NCBI GenBank assembly: GCA_947084935.1
Contig: CAMTUH010000001.1
Span: 256,509 to 320,508, forward strand
Source: CAMTUH01 sp947084935
GTDB lineage: Bacteria; Pseudomonadota; Gammaproteobacteria; Coxiellales; Coxiellaceae
Direction of reading: 5' to 3'
DNA length: 64,000 nucleotides
Made by a program: the position numbers and the translations under genes. Of the stretch, positions 8,104-16,164 are shown in pieces. Under the pieces are notes generated by a model. That model saw only the letters and a program-made list of their open reading frames with translations, did not search any database and was not told the DNA's origin. Numbering within the stretch: position 1 is the stretch's first letter; every line of letters begins with the position of its first letter.

Positions 8104-9651
8104 ATGTTTTCAATTAAATGTATCGTATTTATTGCTGTATTATTTTTATTTTATTCTGAAAGTTCCATGGCTCAACTGCAAAAGACATATCCCTTTTATA
8201 CGCACACGCTGGAAAGAAAACCTCCGAGTGCTTTGAAGTTGCAGAACGATTTGTCCACGGCGTTGGGAGAGGGATGGTCTACCGATAATGACGTTCCGGT
8301 CGGTCAGTGTTTGAGTGGGACGATGGATTATATCGGAACGCCATCCGGGTCTGTTTCTATGGACACGGCGTACACCTACGATGACGTGATGGATCAACTG
8401 GATTATAAAGGCGACGGGGGATTTTCTTTGCCGGGATTTGAGGGAGAAGTGGCCGTCAATTACGCGCACCTCCTGAAAGACACGGATTATTCGCAGACTT
8501 TTGTTTATCGCGCGACGATTTTTCTTAAAAGTCGCCATTTCGTTGCTTCCAATCAGCAGTCGCCATTAACGTGGATTGGGCAACAGTACGTGCAAGACCC
8601 CGTTAATTTTCGTGCTTATTGTGGCGATAAATTTGTAACGGAGCAACAAATTGGTGGAGTGTTGTATGCAGCGGTTACGTTTCGTTTTATGACGAAAGAT
8701 GAAAAGTCGGCGTTCAACTCTTCGTTAAAAATAAACTTGGGGTCTTTAGCAAGATTAAACGAAAACTTGTCGACGGCGGTCAGCGCGGTTCATCAGAGTG
8801 GAGCTATTTCAGTGACGGCATTTCAGATCGGCGGGGATCCGACGAAATTAGGCAGAATTTTGGGGGTTAAACCCGGTTCGACCGAAGCGCCGTTGTTGAG
8901 TTGCGGCCTCAGTGATCTCGCAGCATGTCGAAAAACAATAAGTGAAATTTTGGCATACGCCGCGAGTCCAGAGGAAGGTAATTTTTCCACGCAATTTAAA
9001 GAAGATAACCTTGCGAGTCCGATTGGGCCGGGCGTTATTCACAATGTTTTTCAAAATTACGCGACGATCGTCCCCGTTAAGATGGGACCGAGTTTAGTTA
9101 CTCAAGATATTCTAGATGCGCGGGCGCGCGTATCGCAAAAATACGAAAAATCTTTAGAAGCTGAAAATGAGGTGAGTTCTATTTTGAATAGAGATCAACC
9201 GTTATCACCGGATTATGGAGATCAATTAAACCGATTGCAGAGCAACGTGGCGAGCAATAATGCCTTATTGCGCCGAGCCGGCACGTTGTGTTACGACGGG
9301 GATATGAGTCAATGCATTTCGGGGGAAGCGTTGACTAATAATAAATTATTGCCCATAGATGCGTCGTCGTACAAAAAAATAATTAGCGCGGTTGGTAATG
9401 GTGGAGTGAGTTATTTCTTTCCGTATTCGTTCAATCAATACATTTATAGCTCACACAATCGTTACTTCAGAGATCAGATTTATACCGTGCAGACGATTAA
9501 TCCCACTCGAATTTTATTGCAGGTGCCTTATTCCAGTGTTGAGGGAGCTTCGAAAGACGGAGGGCTTACGTATCGAGTGGTGTACCGTAATACGAAAACC
9601 GGTCATCGTGAGAATATGACGTTGGTACCGGATTTTGTGGTTGGCGATTGA
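8104..9651 (+). CDS. Secreted protein of unknown function, possibly MACPF-like
   Basis: 515 aa from the ATG at 8104, preferred over an upstream in-frame ATG at 8050 because AAAGGAGGG lies just before it and the protein then begins with a signal peptide (MFSIKCIVFIAVLFLFY, cleavage near SSMAQ). The mature part has several Cys residues (VGQCLSG, YCGDKF, LLSCGLSDLAACRKT, LCYDGDMSQC) that could form periplasmic disulfides. The middle segment FRAYCGDKFVTEQQIGG followed by an alternating beta-rich stretch resembles the tyrosine/glycine core of membrane-attack-complex/perforin domains, but this is weak pattern recognition. I do not recognise the family. It stands alone, followed after 56 bp by the wbpE-like gene. 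Confidence 0.75.
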   Translation: MFSIKCIVFIAVLFLFYSESSMAQLQKTYPFYTHTLERKPPSALKLQNDLSTALGEGWSTDNDVPVGQCLSGTMDYIGTPSGSVSMDTAYTYDDVMDQLDYKGDGGFSLPGFEGEVAVNYAHLLKDTDYSQTFVYRATIFLKSRHFVASNQQSPLTWIGQQYVQDPVNFRAYCGDKFVTEQQIGGVLYAAVTFRFMTKDEKSAFNSSLKINLGSLARLNENLSTAVSAVHQSGAISVTAFQIGGDPTKLGRILGVKPGSTEAPLLSCGLSDLAACRKTISEILAYAASPEEGNFSTQFKEDNLASPIGPGVIHNVFQNYATIVPVKMGPSLVTQDILDARARVSQKYEKSLEAENEVSSILNRDQPLSPDYGDQLNRLQSNVASNNALLRRAGTLCYDGDMSQCISGEALTNNKLLPIDASSYKKIISAVGNGGVSYFFPYSFNQYIYSSHNRYFRDQIYTVQTINPTRILLQVPYSSVEGASKDGGLTYRVVYRNTKTGHRENMTLVPDFVVGD

Positions 9652-9707
9652 AGTAAACGATTGTTTTGGGTACCATCTCGGGTTTACAAGAGTAACTGAA
9701 TGGCCGT

Positions 9708-10817
9708 ATGAAATTTATCGACTTAAATCAACAATATCAATTGATTAGTGGTCGGATACAAGAACGAATGTTGCGTGTGTTTGAACACACCCAATTCATC
9801 TTGGGGCCGGAAGTAATTGAGTTAGAAAAGCAACTGGCTGAATTTGTGGGTGTTAAGCACTGCGTGACGGTGTCGAGCGGGACACTGGCGTTGCAAGTGG
9901 CTTTGATGGCTTTGAACATTGGGCCGGGTGATGAAGTCATTACCTCGCCCTTCAGTTTTTTCGCCACGGTTGAAACTATTTTGTTGCTGGGGGCGATCCC
10001 GGTTTTTGTCGATATTGATCAAAAAACATACAATATGGATCCGGGGAAGTTAGAAGTAGCCATCACGGATGCGACAAAAGTAATCATGCCCGTGAGTCTG
10101 TATGGGCAATGTGCCGATTTAACAGCCATTAATGGGGTTGCAGATCGATACGGATTACCCGTTATTGAAGACGGTGCCCAGAGTTTTGGCGGGACGCATT
10201 GGGGTAAATTTTCCTGTGGATTGACGACGATCGGTTGTACCAGTTTTTTCCCCTCTAAACCCTTGGGTTGCTACGGAGATGGCGGCGCGTGCTTTACTAA
10301 CGACGACAACCTGGCTGAGAGAATACGTTCGATCCGTCATCATGGACAAAAAGAGCGCTATCACCACACACTAATTGGTACCAACGCGCGTTTCGATAGC
10401 CTTCAAGCGGCTGTATTGTTAGAGAAATTAACTTTGTTCAGAGGCGAGTTGGAAAAGCGCCAAGAAGTGGCGAGTTGGTATAACCAGCGACTTAAAGGAC
10501 AATTTTCTATCCCTTATATTGCTTCTGAAAATATTAGCGCGTACGCGCAATATACCATTCAGGTAGACGATCGGGATGAAACGCAAAGAAGGCTGGCTGA
10601 GATCGACATTCCAACGGCCGTCCATTATCCAAGGCCGCTGCATCAGCAACCGGCCGTGCTACCCTATTTAAACAGCCCAGTTTCCTGTCCCGCCGCCGAA
10701 GCGGCTGCAGAGCGTGTGTTGAGTTTGCCCTTCCATCCTTATTTGAAACAAGATTCAGTGGATCAAATTTGTAATGAGTTACTGTCTGTAGTGTGTGATC
10801 AGAGTGTTAGTGCGTAA
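9708..10817 (+). CDS. wbpE: WbpE-like UDP-3-oxo-sugar aminotransferase (DegT/DnrJ/EryC1 family)
   Basis: 369 aa. The protein closely follows P. aeruginosa WbpE: it opens with FIDLNQQYQ, has PVSLYGQCADL and VIEDGAQSFGG, and places the PLP lysine in TSFFPSKPLGCYGDGGA. WbpE makes UDP-2-acetamido-3-amino-2,3-dideoxyglucuronate from the 3-oxo precursor on the route to diamino-uronic acids. The partners WbpA and WbpB would be a UDP-GlcNAc 6-dehydrogenase (candidate at 50358-51650) and a Gfo/Idh oxidoreductase (candidate at 20046-21023); both links are inference. The 3' end overlaps rfaH by 23 bp, so aminotransferase and antiterminator are likely one transcript. Confidence 0.85.
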   Translation: MKFIDLNQQYQLISGRIQERMLRVFEHTQFILGPEVIELEKQLAEFVGVKHCVTVSSGTLALQVALMALNIGPGDEVITSPFSFFATVETILLLGAIPVFVDIDQKTYNMDPGKLEVAITDATKVIMPVSLYGQCADLTAINGVADRYGLPVIEDGAQSFGGTHWGKFSCGLTTIGCTSFFPSKPLGCYGDGGACFTNDDNLAERIRSIRHHGQKERYHHTLIGTNARFDSLQAAVLLEKLTLFRGELEKRQEVASWYNQRLKGQFSIPYIASENISAYAQYTIQVDDRDETQRRLAEIDIPTAVHYPRPLHQQPAVLPYLNSPVSCPAAEAAAERVLSLPFHPYLKQDSVDQICNELLSVVCDQSVSA

Positions 10818-11313
10818 TTCTCCCTCGTGGTATTTAATTTATACAAAACCCCGCCAAGAGCGTACGGCTGAGGAAAATTTACAACGGCAAAACTATCAAA
10901 CCTATTTGCCCTGGATGCAGCGTCACCAAAGGCGTCTGGGGCGCTATACATGGGTCAAAGAGCCCGTATTTCCGCGCTATTTATTTATCCTTCTCGACAG
11001 TGAGAACGACAATTGGGGGCCAATCCGCTCAACTCGTGGTGTGTCGACTCTGGTACGATTTGGTGGAGTGCCTGCAAAAGTCCCGACGGATTTTATTCAG
11101 TTTTTGCAAAATAATTCGCAACTGGATTCGGAGAAGAAGGCGCCAGAATTCCGCCCCGGCGACTCTGTTCAAATTTTAGACGGCGTCATGGCCGGTTATG
11201 CGGGAATTTTTGAAGCTAAATCGGGAGCGAAGCGGGTTACGTTGTTACTCGATGTTGTTGGAAAGGCTACGCGGGTAGAAGTTTCTGCAGATTCTATCGA
11301 TTTCTTGTCTTGA
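10795..11313 (+). CDS. rfaH: Transcription antitermination protein RfaH
   Basis: 172 aa with GTG start. Two in-frame GTG codons at 10804 and 10810 are alternatives, all overlapping wbpE. It is a NusG paralogue: WYLIYTKPRQERTAEENL, FPRYLFILLD, STRGVSTLVRFGGVPAKVP and a C-terminal KOW region (FRPGDSVQILDGVMAGYAGIFEA). The TRGVSxxVRFGxxPAxVP pattern is characteristic of RfaH rather than housekeeping NusG. RfaH binds the non-template strand of ops elements in paused polymerase and suppresses termination and polarity in long surface-polysaccharide operons. A perfect ops core lies at 11987-11998, at the head of the long glycan locus. Confidence 0.92.
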   Translation: MIRVLVRNSPSWYLIYTKPRQERTAEENLQRQNYQTYLPWMQRHQRRLGRYTWVKEPVFPRYLFILLDSENDNWGPIRSTRGVSTLVRFGGVPAKVPTDFIQFLQNNSQLDSEKKAPEFRPGDSVQILDGVMAGYAGIFEAKSGAKRVTLLLDVVGKATRVEVSADSIDFLS

Positions 11314-11346
11314 AAATTTTTTCCATTCGTGTACAGTGTTCATGCT

Positions 11347-11940
11347 ATGAACGCTGACGATGATATGGAGATCACGCTCCCCATTCTCCAATCGATTGAA
11401 CAACAGAGCAACATTACGCAACGGAGTTTAGCGAAACGCCTGGGCTTGGCGCTTGGGTTGACGAATGCGTACTTAAAACATTGCGTCACTAAAGGATTAG
11501 TAAAAATCGAACAAATTCCAGCGAACCGTTATCTCTATTATTTAACACCGAAAGGCTTTGCAGAGAAAGGTCGTTTGACGGCTGAATACCTTTCGCGCTC
11601 GTTTCATTTTTATCGAAAAGCGAGTGATTCGTGTTTTCGTCTGTTTACAGAATCCGTTTCAAAAGGGTGTCGAAAAGTTTTATTGTGTGGGTTATCCGAT
11701 TTAACCGACATCGCACTTTTGCAAGCCGCGCGCGCAGAAATAAACGTGGTAGGTATTTTTGATCCCCGCGATCCCCGGGATCGTTATATGAAATACGCAG
11801 TTTGGCATTCTACTAAGGATATACCGGATGACGTCGTTGTTGTGGTGACCTCGCTTCAGTTTCCACGGAGATTGCGTCGGTTACTGCAACAAGTTATTGC
11901 GACAGAGCGTGTGTTAGCACCCGATATTTTAGGGCTGTAA
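11347..11940 (+). CDS. Winged-helix transcriptional regulator of the O-antigen-locus type
   Basis: 197 aa from ATG 11347; a GTG at 11329 and an ATG at 11365 are alternatives. The N-terminal half is a MarR-like winged helix (ILQSIEQQSNITQRSLAKRLGLALGLTNAYLKHCVTKG; LYYLTPKGFAEKGRLT). The C-terminal half looks like a small Rossmann-type domain (KVLLCGLSDLTDIALLQAA, VVGIFDPRD). Proteins of this architecture are often found at the head of LPS or exopolysaccharide loci. It lies between rfaH and the ops leader, so it probably influences the locus, but its ligand and DNA site are unknown. Confidence 0.75.
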   Translation: MNADDDMEITLPILQSIEQQSNITQRSLAKRLGLALGLTNAYLKHCVTKGLVKIEQIPANRYLYYLTPKGFAEKGRLTAEYLSRSFHFYRKASDSCFRLFTESVSKGCRKVLLCGLSDLTDIALLQAARAEINVVGIFDPRDPRDRYMKYAVWHSTKDIPDDVVVVVTSLQFPRRLRRLLQQVIATERVLAPDILGL

Positions 11941-11986
11941 CGCACTGAGAGCGCTCTTTTATTGATGCGGTGTTTTGATGCCGTAG

Positions 11987-11998
11987 GGCGGTAGCGTG
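11987..11998 (+). promoter_or_regulatory. ops element (RfaH recruitment site)
   Basis: GGCGGTAGCGTG matches the enterobacterial ops consensus GGCGGTAGnnTG exactly and is followed by CTTTATT, as in E. coli ops sites. It sits in the untranslated leader 21 bp before the first cluster gene (ATG 12020), downstream of rfaH itself. Confidence 0.85.
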
Positions 11999-12007
11999 CT
12001 TTATTTA

Positions 12008-12013
12008 GGAGGA
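12008..12013 (+). promoter_or_regulatory. Strong Shine-Dalgarno AGGAGG
   Basis: AGGAGG lies 6 nt before ATG 12020 and decides this start over the upstream in-frame GTG at 11996, which overlaps ops. Confidence 0.85.
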
Positions 12014-12019
12014 AAAATC

Positions 12020-12973
12020 ATGATCGAACAACTTTCGTCAGAACAACTTAAGACCCTTAATGAGCAGGGATTTCTCGTCGTCCCGAGACACACTCCATAC
12101 GCTGCTTTAGAAGAAGCACGTCAGGCAGCGGGCCGGATTGTCGACAAATGCATTAAAAACAAGTACCCATTCTGTCGTGCCGAGCATCGATTATCGGACA
12201 AATTTATTGAAAAAATCGACAATATATTTTCGCCCGAATTATTTGAACCGGAGTTGCTGAAATTAGTGGTTGAATCTCCCATAGTGAATTATGCGAAAAC
12301 AATCTTAAACGATGAAGATATTTATCTGGCGTTTCAACGGTTGCATCCGTCTCGCAAGTACAGCATTTGGAGCAATTGGCACCGCGATGCGGTTCCCGGA
12401 GATTTTGGCACGCTTAAGATTACTATTCCGCTGTTCAACGAGGTGGGGTTTCACGTGATCCCCGGCAGTCATAAAGCGGGAAATAAGCAATTAGATAACG
12501 GCACTTGTGATACCACGATACGCGGCCATCAAAAAGATGAGGCGCGAGTTCCAGTTAAAGCCGGCGATATTTTAATCTTTTATTCTTCTATTTTGCATCG
12601 TGCCAGTTGCCCCGGAGGAAAGAAGTACCAACGGGCGCATCTTCATTTCAATTTCATAAAAATGTCGCAGAAAGAACAGAATGGTCAGATCAAGCAAGAT
12701 TTTTTAACAAAAGATTATCTTACCTCGCGTATTCCTCAAGAATGGAAAGAGTTGCTTGCTAAAGCAGTCCCACCGACTTATCCGATTACCACTCCACATG
12801 AAAAAATAACCGTCGGTGGTAGGCTAAAACGCGGTGTTTCGCTGTCGTATTATTATCTGTCCGCACTGCTTCCCTTTAAAATCACGCAGCATTCGCCGCA
12901 GTGGTTAGTTCCTTATTGCCGCTGCCCCAAAGAGTACCAGTCTTATTTTTCCGAATTACTTATCGAAAAATGA
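12020..12973 (+). CDS. PhyH-type Fe(II)/2-oxoglutarate dioxygenase
   Basis: 317 aa. It shows the phytanoyl-CoA dioxygenase (PhyH) pattern: the N-terminal EQGFLVVPR segment, the iron-binding HxD in NWHRDAVPGD, FHVIPGSHKAG, the distal iron-ligand His in SSILHRASCPGG and a following Arg in YQRAHLHF for 2-oxoglutarate. Such enzymes hydroxylate or otherwise oxidise small molecules, including sugars and modified amino acids. As first gene after ops it is presumably involved in tailoring a cell-surface sugar; the substrate is unknown. It overlaps the next gene by 4 bp (ATGA). A second PhyH-type protein is at 38450. Confidence 0.8.
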   Translation: MIEQLSSEQLKTLNEQGFLVVPRHTPYAALEEARQAAGRIVDKCIKNKYPFCRAEHRLSDKFIEKIDNIFSPELFEPELLKLVVESPIVNYAKTILNDEDIYLAFQRLHPSRKYSIWSNWHRDAVPGDFGTLKITIPLFNEVGFHVIPGSHKAGNKQLDNGTCDTTIRGHQKDEARVPVKAGDILIFYSSILHRASCPGGKKYQRAHLHFNFIKMSQKEQNGQIKQDFLTKDYLTSRIPQEWKELLAKAVPPTYPITTPHEKITVGGRLKRGVSLSYYYLSALLPFKITQHSPQWLVPYCRCPKEYQSYFSELLIEK

Positions 12974-14139
12974 TAAAATCCTTACGCGTTATTGTAGGAA
13001 GCCTGCACGTTGGTGGAACGGAGAAGCACCTGGCAACTTTATTGCCTGCGTTGAAAAAAGAGGGATGGCAGATTAGAATTATTACCACCCAAATGACTCA
13101 TGATCCTAATTTAATTCCCATTTTTGAAGCATTCAATATCCACGTGCAGGTGCCACCGAAATGGTTTCGATTTCGTTATCTGCCGAAATTTTTTGGAAAG
13201 AGGCTTCGCCTGCTATTTAATCTTGTCCGCTTATATAGAGATTTTCGAAAAGACAGCGTTTCTTTGACACATTTTTTTCTGCCTGAAGCTTATTTGTTGG
13301 GTATGAGTGCGGCGATGGTGTCGCGGTTGAAGGCGCCGACGATTATGAGTCGGCGATCATTAAACTACTATCAGAAAAAATGGCCAATGATGCGTTGGTT
13401 AGAACTACAATACCATAAAAAAGTTAATTTCGTGCTGGGTAACAGCAACGGTGTGTTGCAGCAATTAACGAACGAAGAACAGGTTTCAAAAAACAAACTG
13501 CGCTTGATTTATAATGGCATCGATGCGATTTCTTATAACAGAAGCCACCAGCGTCAGTCCATTCGGCAGCGATTAGGATTGAAGGAAAATTCGCTCGTTT
13601 TGATTATGGTGGCTAATTTAATTGCTTACAAAGGACACGAAGATTTATTGACGGCATTGGGCCTTATTCGTGAAAAATTACCCAGCGATTGGCAATTATT
13701 GTGCGTGGGAAGAGACGATGGAATTTTACTTCGGTTGCAACAAATAGCGAGAGATCAGAAAATTGAATCTCAGGTTTGTTGGTTAGGATCGCGAAACGAT
13801 GTATCCGATTTACTCGTGGCATCGGACATTGGGGTATTATCTTCTCACGAAGAAGGCTTTTCAAATGCGGTGTTGGAGGCGATGGCGGCGGGATTGCCGT
13901 TGGTGGTGACGGACGTGGGTGGTAATGCTGAAGCGGTGGTTCATGGTAAAACGGGATTTGTGGTTCCGCCCAAAAATCCAGAGGCGTTATCACAAGCCTT
14001 GTTAACGCTGGCAAGGGATCCGTTCTTATCGCGTTTGATGGGCGAAGCGGGCCGAGAACGCGTTGTGGCGCATTTTTCGTTGGAGAAATGTGTGTCGTCG
14101 TATCAGCAGTTTTATGAAGAATGCTTATGTGTGGGCTAG
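12970..14139 (+). CDS. Glycosyltransferase, GT4-like (GT-B fold)
   Basis: 389 aa from ATG 12970, which overlaps the previous stop as ATGA; an upstream in-frame start at 12901 is rejected because it would lie deep in the previous gene. N-terminal nucleotide-fold signature is VGSLHVGGTEKHLATLLPAL; the C-terminal donor-binding region includes LVANLIAYKGHEDLL and the E-x7-E motif in HEEGFSNAVLEAMAAG. Such retaining enzymes add a sugar from a nucleotide donor to a lipid-linked glycan at the cytoplasmic membrane. Donor and acceptor are not predictable. It overlaps asnB by 13 bp. Confidence 0.88.
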   Translation: MIKSLRVIVGSLHVGGTEKHLATLLPALKKEGWQIRIITTQMTHDPNLIPIFEAFNIHVQVPPKWFRFRYLPKFFGKRLRLLFNLVRLYRDFRKDSVSLTHFFLPEAYLLGMSAAMVSRLKAPTIMSRRSLNYYQKKWPMMRWLELQYHKKVNFVLGNSNGVLQQLTNEEQVSKNKLRLIYNGIDAISYNRSHQRQSIRQRLGLKENSLVLIMVANLIAYKGHEDLLTALGLIREKLPSDWQLLCVGRDDGILLRLQQIARDQKIESQVCWLGSRNDVSDLLVASDIGVLSSHEEGFSNAVLEAMAAGLPLVVTDVGGNAEAVVHGKTGFVVPPKNPEALSQALLTLARDPFLSRLMGEAGRERVVAHFSLEKCVSSYQQFYEECLCVG

Positions 14140-16046
14140 CGGGTTATTGGGATATTAACAATCGTTTCGTAACGGATTCACCGGAGCACATTGGTGAAGC
14201 GATGGCAAACGCTGTGCGTCATCGCGGACCCGATTCTTCGGGTGTGTGGTGTGATCGAAATGCGGGGTTGGTGTTGGGTCATCAACGATTATCTATTATC
14301 GATTTAACTGAAGCAGGTCATCAGCCTATGATCTCGCAATCCGAGCGCTGGGTAATTGTTTATAACGGCGAAATTTATAACGCCGATGAATTGCGCGAAG
14401 CATTAGCAGCTCACGGTGTTCGATTTCGAGGCCATTCCGATACGGAAGTGATTTTGGAAGCCTGTGAATGGTGGGGCGTTGAAGCCGCAACGAAGCGATT
14501 TATCGGTATGTTTGCTTTTGCGCTGTGGGATCGGCGCGATCGCCAGTTGTTTCTGATCCGAGATCGTTTGGGGATTAAACCGTTTTATTTTGGATTTCAT
14601 CACGGAATCTTGCTATTCGGCTCGGAGTTAAAAAGCTTTTTTGCACATCCCAAATGGCATCCGGAAATTGACCGCGATGCCTTAGTGTCTTATTTTCGTT
14701 ATGGCTATATTCCCGCGCCGCAATCGATTTATAAAGAAATTTATAAATTGCGCCCGGGCCACATCGCCGTTATTGATGCAAAAGGAAATGTTCGTGATAC
14801 GGCTTATTGGCAAATGTCCGATGTGGCTAAACAACCGCTGTTGTCGGAAAAAATGAATGAAGAGCATATTATCGTTGAATTAGATACTTTGCTGAGAGAT
14901 GCCGTAAAGCGTCGTATGGTTTCGGACGTGCCGCTGGGTGGATTTTTATCGGGAGGTATTGACAGCTCTACCGTGGTTGCATTGATGCAGGCGCAAAGCA
15001 AACGTCCCGTGCAGACGTTCGCGATCGGTTTTTCGGAATCCGATTATAATGAGGCCAAACACGCGAAGTCTGTTGCAAATTATCTAAAAACGGAGCATCA
15101 CGAATTAATTGTTCAGCCAAACGATGCATTAGATATTATTCCCGAATTAGCTTCTTGGTACGATGAGCCTTTTGCAGATTCGTCGCAAATTCCGACGTAT
15201 TTGCTTGCAAAGATGGCGCGGCAGTGGGTAACGGTCAGTTTATCCGGTGACGGTGGTGATGAAGTGTTTGCGGGATACAGCCGATACGTCGTTTCGCAGG
15301 CGTTTTGGTCACGGTTTCGGTTTATGCCATCGCCTCTGCGTCGGTGTTTAGCAAAAGGAATTAATTCACTTTCGCCGACTCAATGGAGCCAGATAGCTCG
15401 GTGTTTTCCCGTTCGAGTTCGGCCGACCAACGTGAGCGAGAAGGTTGATAAATTCGTAACGATGCTTCGTTCCAATCGCGATTCTTATTATCAGTCGATC
15501 ATGAGTGTGTGGCCAAATCCCGATGAGTTAGTTTGTGGAGGCCAAGAAGTCAATCAATGGAATGAACTGAGTTTGCACCATGGGTTGATTGAGCGGATGC
15601 AATATACCGATATTAACACTTATTTACCCGACGATATTTTAACAAAAGTTGATCGAGCCAGTATGTCGGTGGGCTTAGAAGCGCGTGTGCCTTTGCTTGA
15701 TCACCGCGTGGTTGAGTTTGCTTGGCGTTTGCCGATGTCGATGAAAGTGCGTGGAAACGTTGGTAAATGGATATTGAAACGCGTTTTAGATCGTTACGTG
15801 CCGAAAAATTTAATCGATCGACCTAAGATGGGTTTCGGTGTGCCGATCGATCAATGGCTTCGTGGCCCCTTGCGCCCTTGGGCTGAAGCACTGCTCGATA
15901 AAAAAAGTTTTGACGAACACGGAATAATGAATACGGATCCTGTTTATGCCCGGTGGAAAGCGCATTGTGATGGGCGACGCAATTTTCGTTATTCGATTTG
16001 GGCCGTGTTGATGTTTCAGGCGTGGTATCAACGTTGGATGAATTAA
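14127..16046 (+). CDS. asnB: Asparagine synthase (glutamine-hydrolysing) family protein
   Basis: 639 aa from ATG 14127, chosen over ATG 14121 because it places the glutaminase nucleophile Cys at position 2 (MCGLAGYWD). The N-terminal Ntn glutaminase domain includes RHRGPDSSGVW and YNGEIYN; the C-terminal ATP-pyrophosphatase domain has the PP-loop FLSGGIDSSTV and SLSGDGGDEVFAGY. It can make asparagine. In polysaccharide loci such proteins are thought to amidate sugar carboxyls such as uronic or nonulosonic acids, which fits the uronate and nonulosonate genes here. Both activities are inferred. A family A repeat follows. Confidence 0.9.
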   Translation: MCGLAGYWDINNRFVTDSPEHIGEAMANAVRHRGPDSSGVWCDRNAGLVLGHQRLSIIDLTEAGHQPMISQSERWVIVYNGEIYNADELREALAAHGVRFRGHSDTEVILEACEWWGVEAATKRFIGMFAFALWDRRDRQLFLIRDRLGIKPFYFGFHHGILLFGSELKSFFAHPKWHPEIDRDALVSYFRYGYIPAPQSIYKEIYKLRPGHIAVIDAKGNVRDTAYWQMSDVAKQPLLSEKMNEEHIIVELDTLLRDAVKRRMVSDVPLGGFLSGGIDSSTVVALMQAQSKRPVQTFAIGFSESDYNEAKHAKSVANYLKTEHHELIVQPNDALDIIPELASWYDEPFADSSQIPTYLLAKMARQWVTVSLSGDGGDEVFAGYSRYVVSQAFWSRFRFMPSPLRRCLAKGINSLSPTQWSQIARCFPVRVRPTNVSEKVDKFVTMLRSNRDSYYQSIMSVWPNPDELVCGGQEVNQWNELSLHHGLIERMQYTDINTYLPDDILTKVDRASMSVGLEARVPLLDHRVVEFAWRLPMSMKVRGNVGKWILKRVLDRYVPKNLIDRPKMGFGVPIDQWLRGPLRPWAEALLDKKSFDEHGIMNTDPVYARWKAHCDGRRNFRYSIWAVLMFQAWYQRWMN

Positions 16047-16051
16047 CAGCC

Positions 16052-16134
16052 GTAGCCTGGGTGCAGCCATGCTTCGTGGCGTAACCCAGGAACTCAGGAA
16101 TTCCTTGATTTCGCTATCGCTCCATCAAGGCTAC
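16052..16134. repeat. Family A palindromic repeat
   Basis: An 83-bp element with GTAGCCTGGGTG and CATCAAGGCTAC ends, and internal CGTAACCCAGGAA and AGGAATTCC, separates asnB from pseB. GTAGCCTGGGT pairs with an internal ACCCAGG, and TTGATGG-type segments pair near the right end, giving two hairpins. Confidence 0.85.
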
Positions 16135-16164
16135 GAACTACGAACTAAAAATAGAGAGAAAACG

